Origin: Panagrolaimus kolymaensis
Taxonomy: Eukaryota > Nematoda > Chromadorea > Rhabditida > Panagrolaimidae
Direction of reading: 5' to 3'
DNA: 64,000 nt
Assembly (NCBI GenBank): GCA_028622995.1
Contig: JAJQJQ010000048.1
Coordinates: forward strand, 1,116,001 to 1,180,000
The notes under the pieces are model-generated. The model searched no databases. It was not told the DNA's origin and saw nothing but the letters and a program-made list of their open reading frames with translations. Below are positions 52,202 through 62,413 of this stretch, one piece after another; position 1 is the stretch's first letter, and each line of letters begins with the position of its first letter. The position numbers and the translations under genes are program-made.

Positions 52202-52912
52202 TTAAGAATTAACGGCGGTAGAGTATTTTTTGAGATGTTTGCAAGCATCTTTGTGATTGAATTGAATCCAATCAAATTTTTGGCATTCTTTCGAGCAATA
52301 ACAAGTCATCAAACAAATTGAGCATTGCATTGTTTTTGCTTCTTTTCCGCAACAATAACATCGATTTTCAGTTGAGGAATTGTCTAAAATATTTTTTTGA
52401 ACCTCTAAATTTTTTGTCAAAAAACTGGTATATGTATTCTTACCCAAAGTAATGAATGCAGGACTTTCAACTCGAATAGCTATTTGTCCATCTGCAGCTT
52501 GTCTCAAGTATGGATTAATAATTGAAATCATAGTATTGGGGCGGAAAGTTTTCATGCATTCAATTTTATTATTCATATTTGGCCATTTATAAACAGCCAT
52601 TCTAAAATTTATATTTTGTAAAAATGTTTCATTGCAAAATGATTTTTTTTACCTTTCAACATCACCATATCCATCTTCGATAACTATTGCAACGCTAGAC
52701 ATGGTCAAAATCCAATCAATTATTCGAGCTTCCAAAACAAAACCATTATAAACTTTATCTTTCGTTGGATCCATATCTTTCAAAGTGATGGGTTTTAAAT
52801 TAGCTAATTTGGGTCTTGGAGGAATATTTGGTGGATTTTTAATGGTAAGATTAATTTCATATTTATCCAAGTTTGATTCAATATAAATAAAAGCATCTCG
52901 GTGTCGGGTCAA
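52202..52912 (-). CDS. MYND zinc-finger protein, 5' end uncertain
   Basis: Exons (minus) 52653-52912 and 52202-52601 join in frame (GDVER|MAVYKW) over a 51-bp intron, giving about 220 residues. The C-terminal MYND finger has all ligands: CYCCGKEAKTMQCSICLMTC, then YCSKECQKFDW, a His and DACKHL. The N-terminal part (FVLEARIIDWILTMSSVAIV, IEDGYGDVER, NPYLRQAADGQIAIRVESPA) resembles a domain that precedes MYND or SET modules in some TPR-containing proteins; that comparison is from memory. MYND fingers bind proline-rich peptides, so a protein-interaction role is likely. There is no ATG in the first exon: the frame is open upstream to about 52924, where AAAG|GA could be an acceptor, so an initial exon is probably missing from this model. 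Confidence 0.75.
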
Positions 52913-53031
52913 TAATAATATTCCTTTCCAAATTTAAACCCTAAAATTTATTCTCATTTTTTTTCTTCAGCAACTGCGAAAATATAGATTCGTCTTCAAT
53001 TACCGCCGCCACAGCTAAAAACTTCGTTAAC
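52913..53031. promoter_or_regulatory. Short divergent intergenic region with a splice-acceptor-like site
   Basis: About 120 bp separates the MYND gene (minus) from the small gene starting at 53032 (plus). It contains TTTTTTTTCTTCAG ending at 52970, 61 bp before the ATG. With no donor obvious nearby this is a good candidate for a spliced-leader trans-splice acceptor, common in nematodes, or a 5'-UTR intron end. Confidence 0.4.
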
Positions 53032-53420
53032 ATGACAGATTTCCAAACTCTTCACAAATTTCATTTTCGTGGTATTCCAGAAGCTTTTGATTTTAAACCA
53101 TTATTTAATTTCTCCCGGGTAAGTTTTTTAAACTTTTTATTACCTTTTTCCTTAATTCAATTGAATTTTAGCGTCGTCTTCTCTGCGGTGGGCTCTTTTC
53201 ATTTCGAAGTGAAATTTCTAATGAATATAAAAACCAACTTGAAAATTATATCTCTGAAATCACAAACAACGCTGAAAAACCAACTTGTGCCCCACCCATT
53301 ATATTCTTTGCTGGCCAAAATGAAGAATCAAAAAAAATTCTACAATACAAAAATTTTGATTTCATGCATGATTTCAAGAGTAAAATGGCTGCAAAGCGAT
53401 GGGCTAATGGTTTTGATTAA
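53032..53420 (+). CDS. Small conserved-looking orphan protein (111 aa)
   Basis: Exons 53032-53118 and 53172-53420 join at FNFSR|RRLLCG into 111 residues ending at TAA 53418-53420. The ATG is the first in frame and lies 61 bp after a trans-splice-like acceptor. The protein is soluble. It has a basic patch (SRRRLL), a central amphipathic stretch (EYKNQLENYISEI) and a basic C terminus (KSKMAAKRWANGFD). There is no signal peptide or membrane segment, and I recognise no family. Clean splicing and balanced composition argue for a real gene. Confidence 0.65.
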
Positions 53421-53742
53421 AATATGTACATGCAACAGAAAATTTCCTTTAAAGCATTTTTAACTGTATTTATTTCATTCAAAAATTATGTATTTTTTTC
53501 CAGTTTGTTTTTATGTATGAATGCGTTATAATTTGTTTAATCGATAACATTTTGCTTGCGTTGATGTTGTTGGAGAAGAAAAAAATAAGAACAAAAAAAT
53601 TATGTCATTCATTTTACTAAAAATACATCCCAAATTAATTCGAAACAAATTTTTTTTGAGACGTAAGAGAGAGAAGTTTAATTAAAATGAGGCAAAAAAA
53701 TTTTAAAGCATGTTTTTCGTTTAATTTTTATTTCAAAATTTA
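53421..53742. other. Convergent intergenic spacer
   Basis: About 320 bp between two genes converging from either side. It is AT-rich, with AATAAA-like and poly-A/T runs usable as 3' ends. Nothing else was seen. Confidence 0.5.
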
Positions 53743-55335
53743 TTAAATCATTTGAACATAATTTGCTGGAAAATACCCAAATCGACCATTGCATTTTCCC
53801 CACCACCAATCTTTATTAGTGCATTCAATATTTGTAATGGCATCATTCACATTAAATTTAATTTCATCTATTTCTGGTTTATCAAATTCAAACAAAGCTT
53901 TAGCACAAAGACCTTCATTTGAAGTTGAGTTATTATTATTCCCAAAATTCCTTTTTTGATCAATTATAGCTTGAAGCTCTTTCACAAATTGGTCGGGCTG
54001 TTTTTGAACTGTTTTATTTTCATAATTTCTTTGGTTCTGTTTTTCTTGAACTTTTTCCATTTGATTCTGTTGTTGTACATTTACATGTTGTTCAAACCGA
54101 TTTTTAATCACTGCCACCGCATATACTTCGGGTAAAATTGTTTCTTCTTCTTTTTTTGGCAAACTGGCTTGATTACTTTCATATCGTTGTTCATATTTTT
54201 CAGGCGCATTATATTTTTCTCCAGGTTTATCAATACTGTGTGGCTTCGGTTTGGGATTCAGTTTAGGCATTGGTAAATCAGAATTATTTTCTTTAAATTG
54301 TATTCCATAATCTTTTTTCGATTCATGAGGTTTAACTTTTTCATTATCTTCCCATTGATTTGTTTGTATATTTTTTTTATATTTCGTTACACCGAATTGT
54401 TGTACTCCCAAGCCTTGTTTATCATCTTTAATGGGATTATATTGTTGAAACTTTCCATAGTCCTTTAATTTCGGGACAAAAGGCTAAAAGTAAAAAGTTA
54501 ACCAAATATTTATGATTAAAAACTCACAGGAATATTCATTTGGATATTGTTATGAGCTTGAATATGCACACTTTTTTGATTTTCTTTACCATGGAATTGA
54601 GTACTCATAAGATTATGAGGGCGTTGAGCTTGATTGTGCTGGCTAAATTGTGGAGAAGTTGCTATACTATTTTTAAACTGTGAATTTTTGTCAATATTTT
54701 CTGTAAATTTTTGACGACCAAATTTCATTAAATTTTTTTTAAAAGCTTCTATATCAGAAAGTTTATCTCCAGCTTTAACAAAAATATTAGTAAGTTGAGT
54801 ACAATATGATGAAAATTCTTTATCTGTCAATTTGAATTCTGAAAGAAAAAGAATAAGTGGTGAGTATAATTTTTATATATTCTAAAGACATACTTCCATG
54901 AAGAACTTCATTTCTAATTTTATTTAATAAATTAACAAACTGATCTTCTTTTTTAGTAAATAAAACTTCAAACGTTTTAAGGGCGTTTGAAACAGCCTGA
55001 ATGGCTGTTTTAGTTAAAGGAATATCCCAATCTTCAATTTTTCCTAATTTTAAATTTTTTTTTGAATTAGGATCAATCGATGAACCACATAACTCTGAAA
55101 TAATTTTGCCACATCCTACACCATCCTCCAAATAAATTTTTTCATTTGGACATTGAAGAACTCGATAAATTGACCATCGCTTACGGAAAATTTGATGCAA
55201 TTTTTTGAGACCTTTATCAAGAAATTGAAGGATTCTAGAATGATTAAGATGTCTGAAAAGTTTTTTCGTTATTATAGTCAAAAATAAAAATAATTTGAAG
55301 TTTTACTCATTATGATCGATTGCTTCCATTTCCAT
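53743..55335 (-). CDS. HEPN-like domain plus SH3 domain adaptor protein
   Basis: Four exons (minus), 55307-55335, 54894-55252, 54528-54838 and 53743-54483, join in frame into 479 residues. Residues about 10-165 match the truncated paralogue at 46.7 kb and contain KKEDQFVNLLNKIRNEVLHG, an R-N-x3-H motif of HEPN type (motif-level inference). Residues about 165-415 are a Gln/Asn/Lys/Pro-rich, probably disordered linker with the proline-containing stretch MPKLNPKPKP. The last 56 residues are a clear SH3 domain: CAKALFEFDKPEIDEIKF, NVNDAITNIE, DWWWGKCNGRFGYFPANYVQ, with the ALYDF-, WW- and FPxNYV-type positions kept. SH3 domains bind proline-rich ligands, so this is probably a cytoplasmic scaffold. 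Start: MEMEAIDHNE on a 29-nt exon, the same arrangement as in the paralogue. Confidence 0.85.
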
Positions 55336-56710
55336 GATTTTACAATAAATATCTATAGTTCTGCCATATTATCAGCAAGCGCTGCAAATATAGAAAATCA
55401 ATCAAAAGGTTAATTCTTAATTCACTCACTAAAATAAAAATTTGAAAAAAATGAAGCAAAATAAAGTTAATCAAGAATCACGGCTAGAATAACCATTTCC
55501 TTCTCGCACGCAAAATATTTTTTTTACTTTTTTTAGATCAAAAAATAATAAACTTTTAAAATTCGCTGTATCAGACTAACATTTTAAGAATTTTAACAAA
55601 CATTTTTATTGATTTTTGCAAGAAAGATTTGATTGTTGTTTGCCTTATCAGTGGGAAATACTTGCATCAACCGAAATGTTTTTTTGCAAACAAGCAATTT
55701 TTGTTTGCTTTAAGAGGGTCATATCGCCTTAGCCTCAAACATTATTTTCATAGTTTGAAGCATTTTTTTTTATATTTACTTTATTGTAATGTTTTGCTTT
55801 CTTTTTTATGATTTCCTTTTTTTAATAATAAATTTTTTCTCTTTCTTCATGAATTTATTGAAATGTCCATAATACCGAAGCAGGAAGCGGTAATGGAAAA
55901 AATTCTTTAAGCATCAAATAATCATACTTATTTAAATAAATAGTTTCGCTTCAAGGTTTAAAAATAAAAGTTTAAGAAATATTTATAAATATAAACCTAA
56001 AGATTGAAAGCCCCTTGCTGTTATCGTTACAAACTGTTAATATAATTTCTTTACTATTGTTTGGAATTTAAATAAAGGAAGTATTTAATAAATTTTAGCT
56101 TTAGTTACTTTTTTTAATTTCTAGAAATCTTAACCTTAAATTTTGGATGAATTTGTATTTTTATATTGATTTTTTTCTCCTTCTATTTAGTAAAACTTAA
56201 AAAGCAATCACATCACTTCTTTTTTTTGAACCATTATGTACAAAAAGCAAAACTAATGTTTTTTTAAATTTTCTATATTCTAACTCTGTAATATTTTATG
56301 TCTTTAAAATCGATACAAATAATTGAAATAAAACTTTAAATATTGGATGAGTGTTTGTACAAATTCGCTTATGATTGCCAGCCGTGGTTGTTGGGGTAAC
56401 CAATTAACTCAATTTAATTCAACTAAATTATGGCTGCGGTGGTTGGTAGTCATTATTATTACGTAGTATTTAACAAATAAAAAAAAATATAAATGACAGG
56501 AAACAGGAGGATTATCTTAATCCTGTTTAATAAGAGAGGCTCGTTTTTATTGTTTTAAAACAAAATCTCTTTTTGCCTTGCTTCACTCATTTAAAAAATT
56601 GATTCTTCCTTCTAAAAAAAAAAGACAAACGAGGAACATATTTTTTTTATTTTATTATTTTTGTGAAATCACTTTTATTTCTAAATCTCCCACCAACTAA
56701 TTTTTTTTAC
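55336..56710. other. Intergenic region, no gene recognised
   Basis: About 1.4 kb between the divergent SH3-gene start and the secreted-protein gene. It is AT-rich with long T runs. A short frame near 55,629-55,811 has no support. A 28-bp dyad is present at 56501-56528 (AAACAGGA and its complement TCCTGTTT, flanking GGATTATCTTAA). I see no other structure. Confidence 0.5.
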
Positions 56711-56727
56711 CTTTTTTTCCTTTTCAG
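56711..56727 (+). promoter_or_regulatory. Candidate trans-splice or 5'-UTR splice acceptor of the secreted-protein gene
   Basis: CTTTTTTTCCTTTTCAG ends at 56727, 184 bp before the ATG at 56912. It matches the strong nematode 3' splice consensus. No matching donor is obvious, so a spliced-leader acceptor is possible. Confidence 0.4.
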
Positions 56728-56911
56728 ATTTAATACTACGATACAGAAAAAAGAAGTGAACATCATCCCTTGGAAGGCTTCACTTTTCAGCCATTAAAAA
56801 AAGAGGGATATAATTTTATTTTTTTGAAAACAAAAAAGAGAAACTCCATAAATATTTTTTCTCTTTTTTTATTTTTATTTTAACCACCACCAATAATATA
56901 GAAAAAAAGAA

Positions 56912-59900
56912 ATGGTGTCAAAAAATTTAATAAATTTAATATTTTTTGTTGGAATTTGTTGTTTAGCCGCTTTATGGCCCATTTCATCTTCACATGCTTC
57001 CATTTATCGGTTGAAACGTCAAACAGGTATGAATTGTTTTTTATTTACTTATTTATTTAAAGCTTCTTACGTTAGACAACTGTATATTCTTTTTCATACT
57101 TATTTTATGACAGAGTTGTATCTAGAATTTAACTTTCCATAAATCAAAAGTTTATAAATTCTGTTTTACATCCCAAAACATTTTTATGAAAGGAATTATA
57201 TTACAATTTTTGGCTGCTTTTGAGTCGTTTGTTTCGTTTTTCATCGAAAAATGAATTGCAAATTTCAATAAAAGTTCAATAAAAATTAAATATTTACGAA
57301 ATTAGGTTGTATATTATTATTTCTTTTCTTCTTATTTTTTCGCGTCCTGTCAGAGTTTACTTACTGTATCTGAATTCTTTTTTGTTTGATTTTTTTCTTT
57401 GTGATTAATGTTTGTTTGTTCCACAAAAAAAAAACATTCCAAAATTTGAAAATTCTTTATCATTGTATGTAATTTTGAACATTTTGTGGGTTTTTAAAGG
57501 ATTTTTTTGAATTCGGTAAAAGTAAAACTACTAATTCATAAAATTCGTCAATCATTCAACTGTTTGCTTTCTGAAACTAAAAGTTTGATGTTTAATTCTT
57601 TAATTTTTTTCTTTGTCATTTAAAAAAAATTAATAATCTTTATTGACATTTTTTCAATAAAACTTTGCAAAATACTGTAATTTTATTCTAAATTTTCCAA
57701 ATATTTTTCAGTTGTTTCATCCAATGCAAATTCCAATGGAACAGCTGACGCCGTGGAAACTTCGGGTGCAGCACATAATTATAAAACCGTGGATGGCGTG
57801 ATTGGAGTTAATGCTTCATCGGCTGGTAATGCAACGGGCAAAGGTTCAGCTACCCTTGAAAATAATGCCTCTGGTTCGGCTGGAGATAAACAAGTGGAGG
57901 CAGTTGGAAATGTGGGTGCAGAAGGAACGAATTCAAATTCATATTCCAATATTGAAGCCGCGATTGCTGGTGGAAATATGACCGTTCAAAGCAACCAACA
58001 GGGAACAGCCACGGGTGTTGGCGATACTGGAGCCAATGCTAATGGTTTAGCTTCCATGAGTCAAGGTGGAGTTCAATCACCAATGAGTAAGTTGCTATTT
58101 TAAATTTATATATTTATTTTTATTTGGACAACAAATTTGAGTTTGGTCGTAGTGGTTGGTTGATATTGGAACTTTAAAAACAAAAAAGATTCTTTGCCTT
58201 TTTCTTTGAAATTTATGTTTTCAATGGCGACAAATTTCATTTTAAGAAAACAACAAACTTTGTTGAATCTTACCCAAACTTTTCAAAAATATCTCAAAAA
58301 TTAAAAAATGAATCCAAATCACAGTACTCTCAATTTTGCCAACTAAAATTTCGATTTACAAAAATAATTTTTTGTTAAAAATTTGTTATTCATTTTCCCT
58401 AATTAACAAAAGTATGTTTTTCACATTTTCATTTTGTAAAGTAAAACTTTGCACCGAGTATTTTTTTTCTAAACTAAAAAGTTTCTTGCTTTATTTTGAT
58501 CACTGTTTACAAAAAAAGAAAGTAAATGACGTATGAAAGTGTCCATAATCTGGCAAGATTTGAACACCTGCTCTCAAATAAAAACGAGTTTAGTTTATTC
58601 TAACAAATAAAAACGATTATTTGAATTTATTTTGGAGCCTACATTTTTTTCTGACAACAAAAAATGGAGTTTTCATAAATTTTGTTTTGTTTTTGAAATG
58701 AAAAAAGTTAAGCAAGCAATTAATGACAGTAATCATTTTTTTATGGTTCTTAGAAAGTTTTTAAATTACTATCTTCCTTTCAAACCTTTTATTTCTAAGA
58801 ATAATGTTTTTTTAATTACTGACAATTACAATTTTAAATTGATAATTATATCCAATTTTTAAAAACGTGACTTTAAAACAATTTTAAAATAAATTTCAAA
58901 AAAAGCTATCAATTATTTTTTTTAAATATGACTACTACGACTACGCTTATTTAATCCCTTTTTATTCACCTCTAACCTCTCCTCCCCAATTATTTTCATT
59001 TATTACCTACCTTCCTTTATCACACTAATCCTTTTTTACCCAAAATTTTTAGGTAGTAATAATTCCCAAGCCACCGCTGGAGCATCCGGTTCCCTATCAT
59101 CTTCATCCGAAGTGGTCCTCTCTCAAACTTTGACATGGTCATCAATTTTGGCTCAACTTGTTGGAAGCGCCGTGGCTCAAGGAGTTTATAATGCTCAAGC
59201 CAATATCGATTTGGGCGCTGGAACAGCAAATAATGGAGTTGAAGTAAATGGAGTGGTTTCGGGAGATAATTCCGGGGGCGGATTAGTTAATGCTCAAGTT
59301 AATGGAAATGGTATCATTGATAATGACCACCATCAATTAACTGGAAATATGTATGGTTCAACTAATGGCACAGGAAATTCCACCCTTGTCGGTGCTTCGA
59401 ATTTACAATCAAATAATTCAGGAATAAATCAAAGTAAGCTTTAAAAAAACGCAAATGAGTCAAGAAAAGAGTTTAAAAACCATAAAATGGTTTCTGCAAC
59501 AAAAATTTAGTTTTTGGTTCAAAAAAATAAAAATTTGGTAAATTAAAGCCTTATTTGAATTCTAAAAAAACTGGAATATTTCTGAATACTTTTCCACAGA
59601 CTCGAAAATAATCTCAAACTTTTGAAAGAAAAAAATCAAATTTATGGGATAAGATTCTCAAAAACTAAAAATATTCGTTTCAAGAATGTTATTTTTTTAA
59701 TACAAATCTTTATAAATAAAAAATGAGTCAATTTAATTTCCTAATTTATAAATATCAAAAAATATTATCACGAAAAACAAAAGTTTCAACAAAGAATATT
59801 TTAAAAATTAAATTTTTGTGGCAAGAAACAAACATTTTTTTTGAAAAGAAAATTAAAAATTGGCAAGCAAAACTAATTTCATCCCATTTTTTTTTAGCTA

Positions 59901-60390
59901 TTTCCGCATTTGGTGATTCCAAAATCCAAGCTGATCCCGATGGCACTTCTGGAGCCGTCCTTCAATCCAATACAAATCTCGATAATCAAGGAGCAATCAA
60001 TGGTCAAATTGGAATGAATGCCACAGCTAATTCAGCAACTAAAAATATGACCGTAAATAATGGTTTACAAGTAAATAATGGAAATGAAGGAACTTGTAAG
60101 AATTTTATTTATAAATCAAAAAAAATTTCTATAAAGCAAAAATAAATTAATTAATTTTAGTGGCAATTGGAAATGGTGGAATTACGGGCACAGGAAATCT
60201 AAAGACTAATGCCACATTAACTTCTGATACCAAATACAATGGAAATGGAGATGCAACCATTTTGGTTAATGCTGATGGCACTTCTGCGTCAAACAATAAT
60301 AAAACTTCCGCATTGGATTTGAGTGCTAATGGAGATTTATGGAATACCAATGGATTGACACAAAGTGAGTTTGAAGCTAGTCAAAAATAG
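56912..60390 (+). CDS. Secreted Gly/Asn/Ala/Ser/Thr-rich protein, multi-exon
   Basis: Exons 56912-57026, 57712-58086, 59053-59433, 59898-60095 and 60161-about 60364 join in frame. Reading on through the last gives a stop at 60388-60390 and 432 residues. Residues 1-29 are a signal peptide (INLIFFVGICCLAALWPISS), followed by a dibasic site in RLKRQT. The rest has no cysteine. It is dominated by N, G, A, S, T and alternates small and aliphatic residues (GNATGKGSATLENNASGSAG), suggesting beta-rich or fibrous secreted material. About 13 N-x-S/T sequons predict heavy glycosylation. Exons 2-5 (375, 381, 198, 204 nt) are each multiples of three, and all junctions are phase 1. The end of exon 5, CAA A|GTGAGT, copies the exon 3 donor, so a further exon may exist beyond the transposon at 60.73 kb. 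Exact function unknown; a cuticle, egg-mass or gland secretion is conjecture. Confidence 0.8.
57027..57711 (+). other. Intron 1 of the secreted-protein gene
   Basis: 685 bp from GTATGA to TTTTTCAG, much longer than the 43-65-bp introns of neighbouring genes. It is AT-rich, and nothing else was recognised in it. Confidence 0.7.
58087..59052 (+). other. Intron 2 of the secreted-protein gene
   Basis: 966 bp from GTAAGT to TTTTTAG. Open frames inside it (58,336-58,536 and 58,632-58,862) are K/F/N-rich and show no family features. No nested gene is supported. Confidence 0.7.
59434..59897 (+). other. Intron 3 of the secreted-protein gene
   Basis: 464 bp from GTAAGC to TTTTTTAG. It stays open in one frame into exon 4 because of chance. 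The lead-in residues are K/I/F-rich, unlike the exon product, which supports the splice model. Confidence 0.7.
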
Positions 60391-60729
60391 CTTTTAGAAA
60401 CTCGGTGCTAGGAACTTCCAAGTAAATTAGATATAATAGAAAAAACAAAAAAAGAAGGAAAATTCTATTCCATTTTTAAAAAACCTTTTTTTGAAAAGTT
60501 TTTTTGTTACAATTTGCGATATGTATTTATTTTTTTAATCAAGTCCCAAAATTAATTCAAAAAATGCACTGTTTTTTAACAGATTTTTTGTGAACAAAAA
60601 AAAGTATTTATTCAGTTTTCCATAATTTTTTAAAAGATTTTTACTTTAGCTCAAAAAATGTTTGCCTTTCTCATTACAAAAAAAGTTCTATTCTAGGTTA
60701 ACGATAAAACTAAATTAATATATCTGTTA
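60391..60729. other. Spacer or intron between exon 5 and the foldback element
   Basis: About 340 bp of AT-rich sequence after the in-frame stop. If the GTGAGT at 60365 is a used donor, this is intron sequence. No gene is seen. Confidence 0.5.
60728..60729. repeat. Left TA target-site copy
   Basis: TA directly before AAACACGTTTT of the left arm. It pairs with TA at 63280-63281 after AAAACGTGTTT. TA duplication is typical of Tc1/mariner-like insertion. Two bases alone are weak proof. Confidence 0.5.
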
Positions 60730-61604
60730 AAACACGTTTTCTGAGAAAGTGAAGCTTTTTTGGCTGGATTTGGCACAGGTTAGAAAGATTTCTTTTTCTA
60801 CTATCGAAACTTCATCCCTAGGGTCAATTTTGCCCAAAAATCACGAATTTTGACTCCATTTAGTCCGATGATATGTTTAATATGGAGATATGGTGACTTT
60901 CGCGTTAGGACCCGAAATAATTTTTTAAGACCAATATATAAAAAAATTTCTTCTATTTTCGTTTTTTCCACATAAAATTGAGTGTTTTTCGTATTGACAA
61001 CAAAAATTGATGTCCATATAAAACCCTCTATATCGATACATTAAAGTTAAAAATATGTAAAAATTTACATAAAAACACATTTATCTCGAAAACTATGGCT
61101 CTACTGGAAAGATTTTATTACATATTCGGATTCTCCATGGTTTTTTACCCCTAACGGTGAAAGCACCTAAAAAACATACAGTACCTTCGATTTACATTTG
61201 ATTCACTAAAGGTGCAAAACCTCGATACACCAAATATCGAAAGTAATGAAAGTCATAAAAGAATACATCGAAATATATTAGTTTTGAAGAAAATGGACAC
61301 CGTAATAATTAAAATAAATATAATGGGAATTTTTGGTAAGAATACAATCAAATTTTATCATGTGGATGGCACCATATTAGCTCATCCACCATAACACCAA
61401 ATATCGAGGTTAGCAAAAAAATGGAAATTTTTAACTTTGTTTTTAATTTTTGTTAGAATCAAGTGGTTTATAGGTTTTCAAGGTCACTGATCGCGAATTA
61501 GAACTCAGTTTTATTGTTTGAATGAGTAAAATAAAAGTTATAGTGTTACTCAAATATTCAAATTAATAAATCATTTTTTTTACCATTTGATTATTTTTGA
61601 TTTA
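60730..61604 (+). repeat. Left arm of the foldback element
   Basis: Matches the reverse complement of 62414-63279. Inner match ends at TTTTTGATTTA. It carries a mirrored 60-codon open frame at 61212-61394 identical to one in the other arm, expected from the inverted repeat and not evidence for a gene. Confidence 0.9.
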
Positions 61605-61775
61605 AAAAGAGTTTTTGTTACTTTTTTTTATTTTTATCTTACTTTTTATTGAAATATTTTAAATTCAAAATTATGTAATATCCACAATTTTTCATTATAA
61701 TAACAAAATTTATGACAACAAAAAATAAAAAAATTATAAAAAATCAATGTTCGACATTTTTAGTGGCACCTAAAT

Positions 61776-61939
61776 TTACTCTTCTTCGCTTTCATAAAGA
61801 TTATGAACATCATCATTATCAACATATTCACCTTCACTATTTTTATCCGGAACTACAGTATTGCCTTGTCTTACGCATTCATAAATTTCATCGAATTCAT
61901 CAGAAGCTAGAGGTTCATCTTCGAATTCTACTTCAATGT
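61776..61939 (-). other. Acidic open frame inside the foldback element
   Basis: On the minus strand, directly after TTTTCAG, the frame reads DIEVEFEDEPLASDEF, ends in YESEEE and stops at 61776. It is strongly acidic and compositionally protein-like. It does not join in phase with the exon upstream using visible donors. It could be the C-terminal exon of the remnant gene with a damaged or unseen junction. Confidence 0.4.
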
Positions 61940-62274
61940 CTACTGAAAACAAAGTTTATTTTTGCTCAATCCATATGGAAGCATTTTAGAGATAGCGGGG
62001 CTAAAAAATAAACATTCAAATAATTTTTTCATTGAAAAAATCACCATTACCTTGTTATGAATTCAATGAAATAAGTGATATCAGCATTGTTGTAACGAAC
62101 AACAATATTTTTGCGAGGTTCATCTCTCTTATTGTTGAGTCGTCTCAGTGCTAGTGATCGTGCAGCTGAAAAAGCTCGGTCTGATAACCGTGGGAAATGT
62201 TCCAATACATCAGCATAAGTGAAACCAGAAGCAATTTGAGCCAAAGCTTCTTTCCTTTCATTAATAGATAATTA
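61940..62274 (-). pseudogene. Remnant of a repeat-associated protein gene
   Basis: Two pieces (minus), 62051-about 62274 and 61940-62000, join over a 50-bp intron (CAAG|GTAATG .. TTTTTTAG|CCCC). The product reads ...ALAQIASGFTYADVLEHFPR, LSDRAFSAARSLALRRLNNK, then YFIEFITS|PAISKMLPYGLSKNKL and a stop. From memory this matches a family of proteins encoded by repetitive elements in many animals, with IASGFTxxDVLExxPxL and FITSPHxIQDLPFGxxxLKL blocks. I cannot name it precisely. There is no in-frame ATG, and the C-terminal part of the family is missing, so it is a fragment. Confidence 0.55.
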
Positions 62275-62413
62275 AAAAATGTTTTGTTACGCCCAAAATA
62301 AAAAAGAAAGAACAAACTTAAGAATTTAAAAATAAATTTAATTATGTTTCATAAAAAGAAAAAATAAGGTAAATATAAACATCATAAACAACAAACAATT
62401 ATAAAAATAATAA

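Noticed and set aside
58336..58862. Possible nested genes in intron 2 of the secreted-protein gene
   Set aside because: F/K/N-rich translations with no domain, no good start context and no splice partners.
60147..60350. Minus-strand 67-codon frame
   Set aside because: Antisense shadow of exon 5 of the secreted-protein gene.
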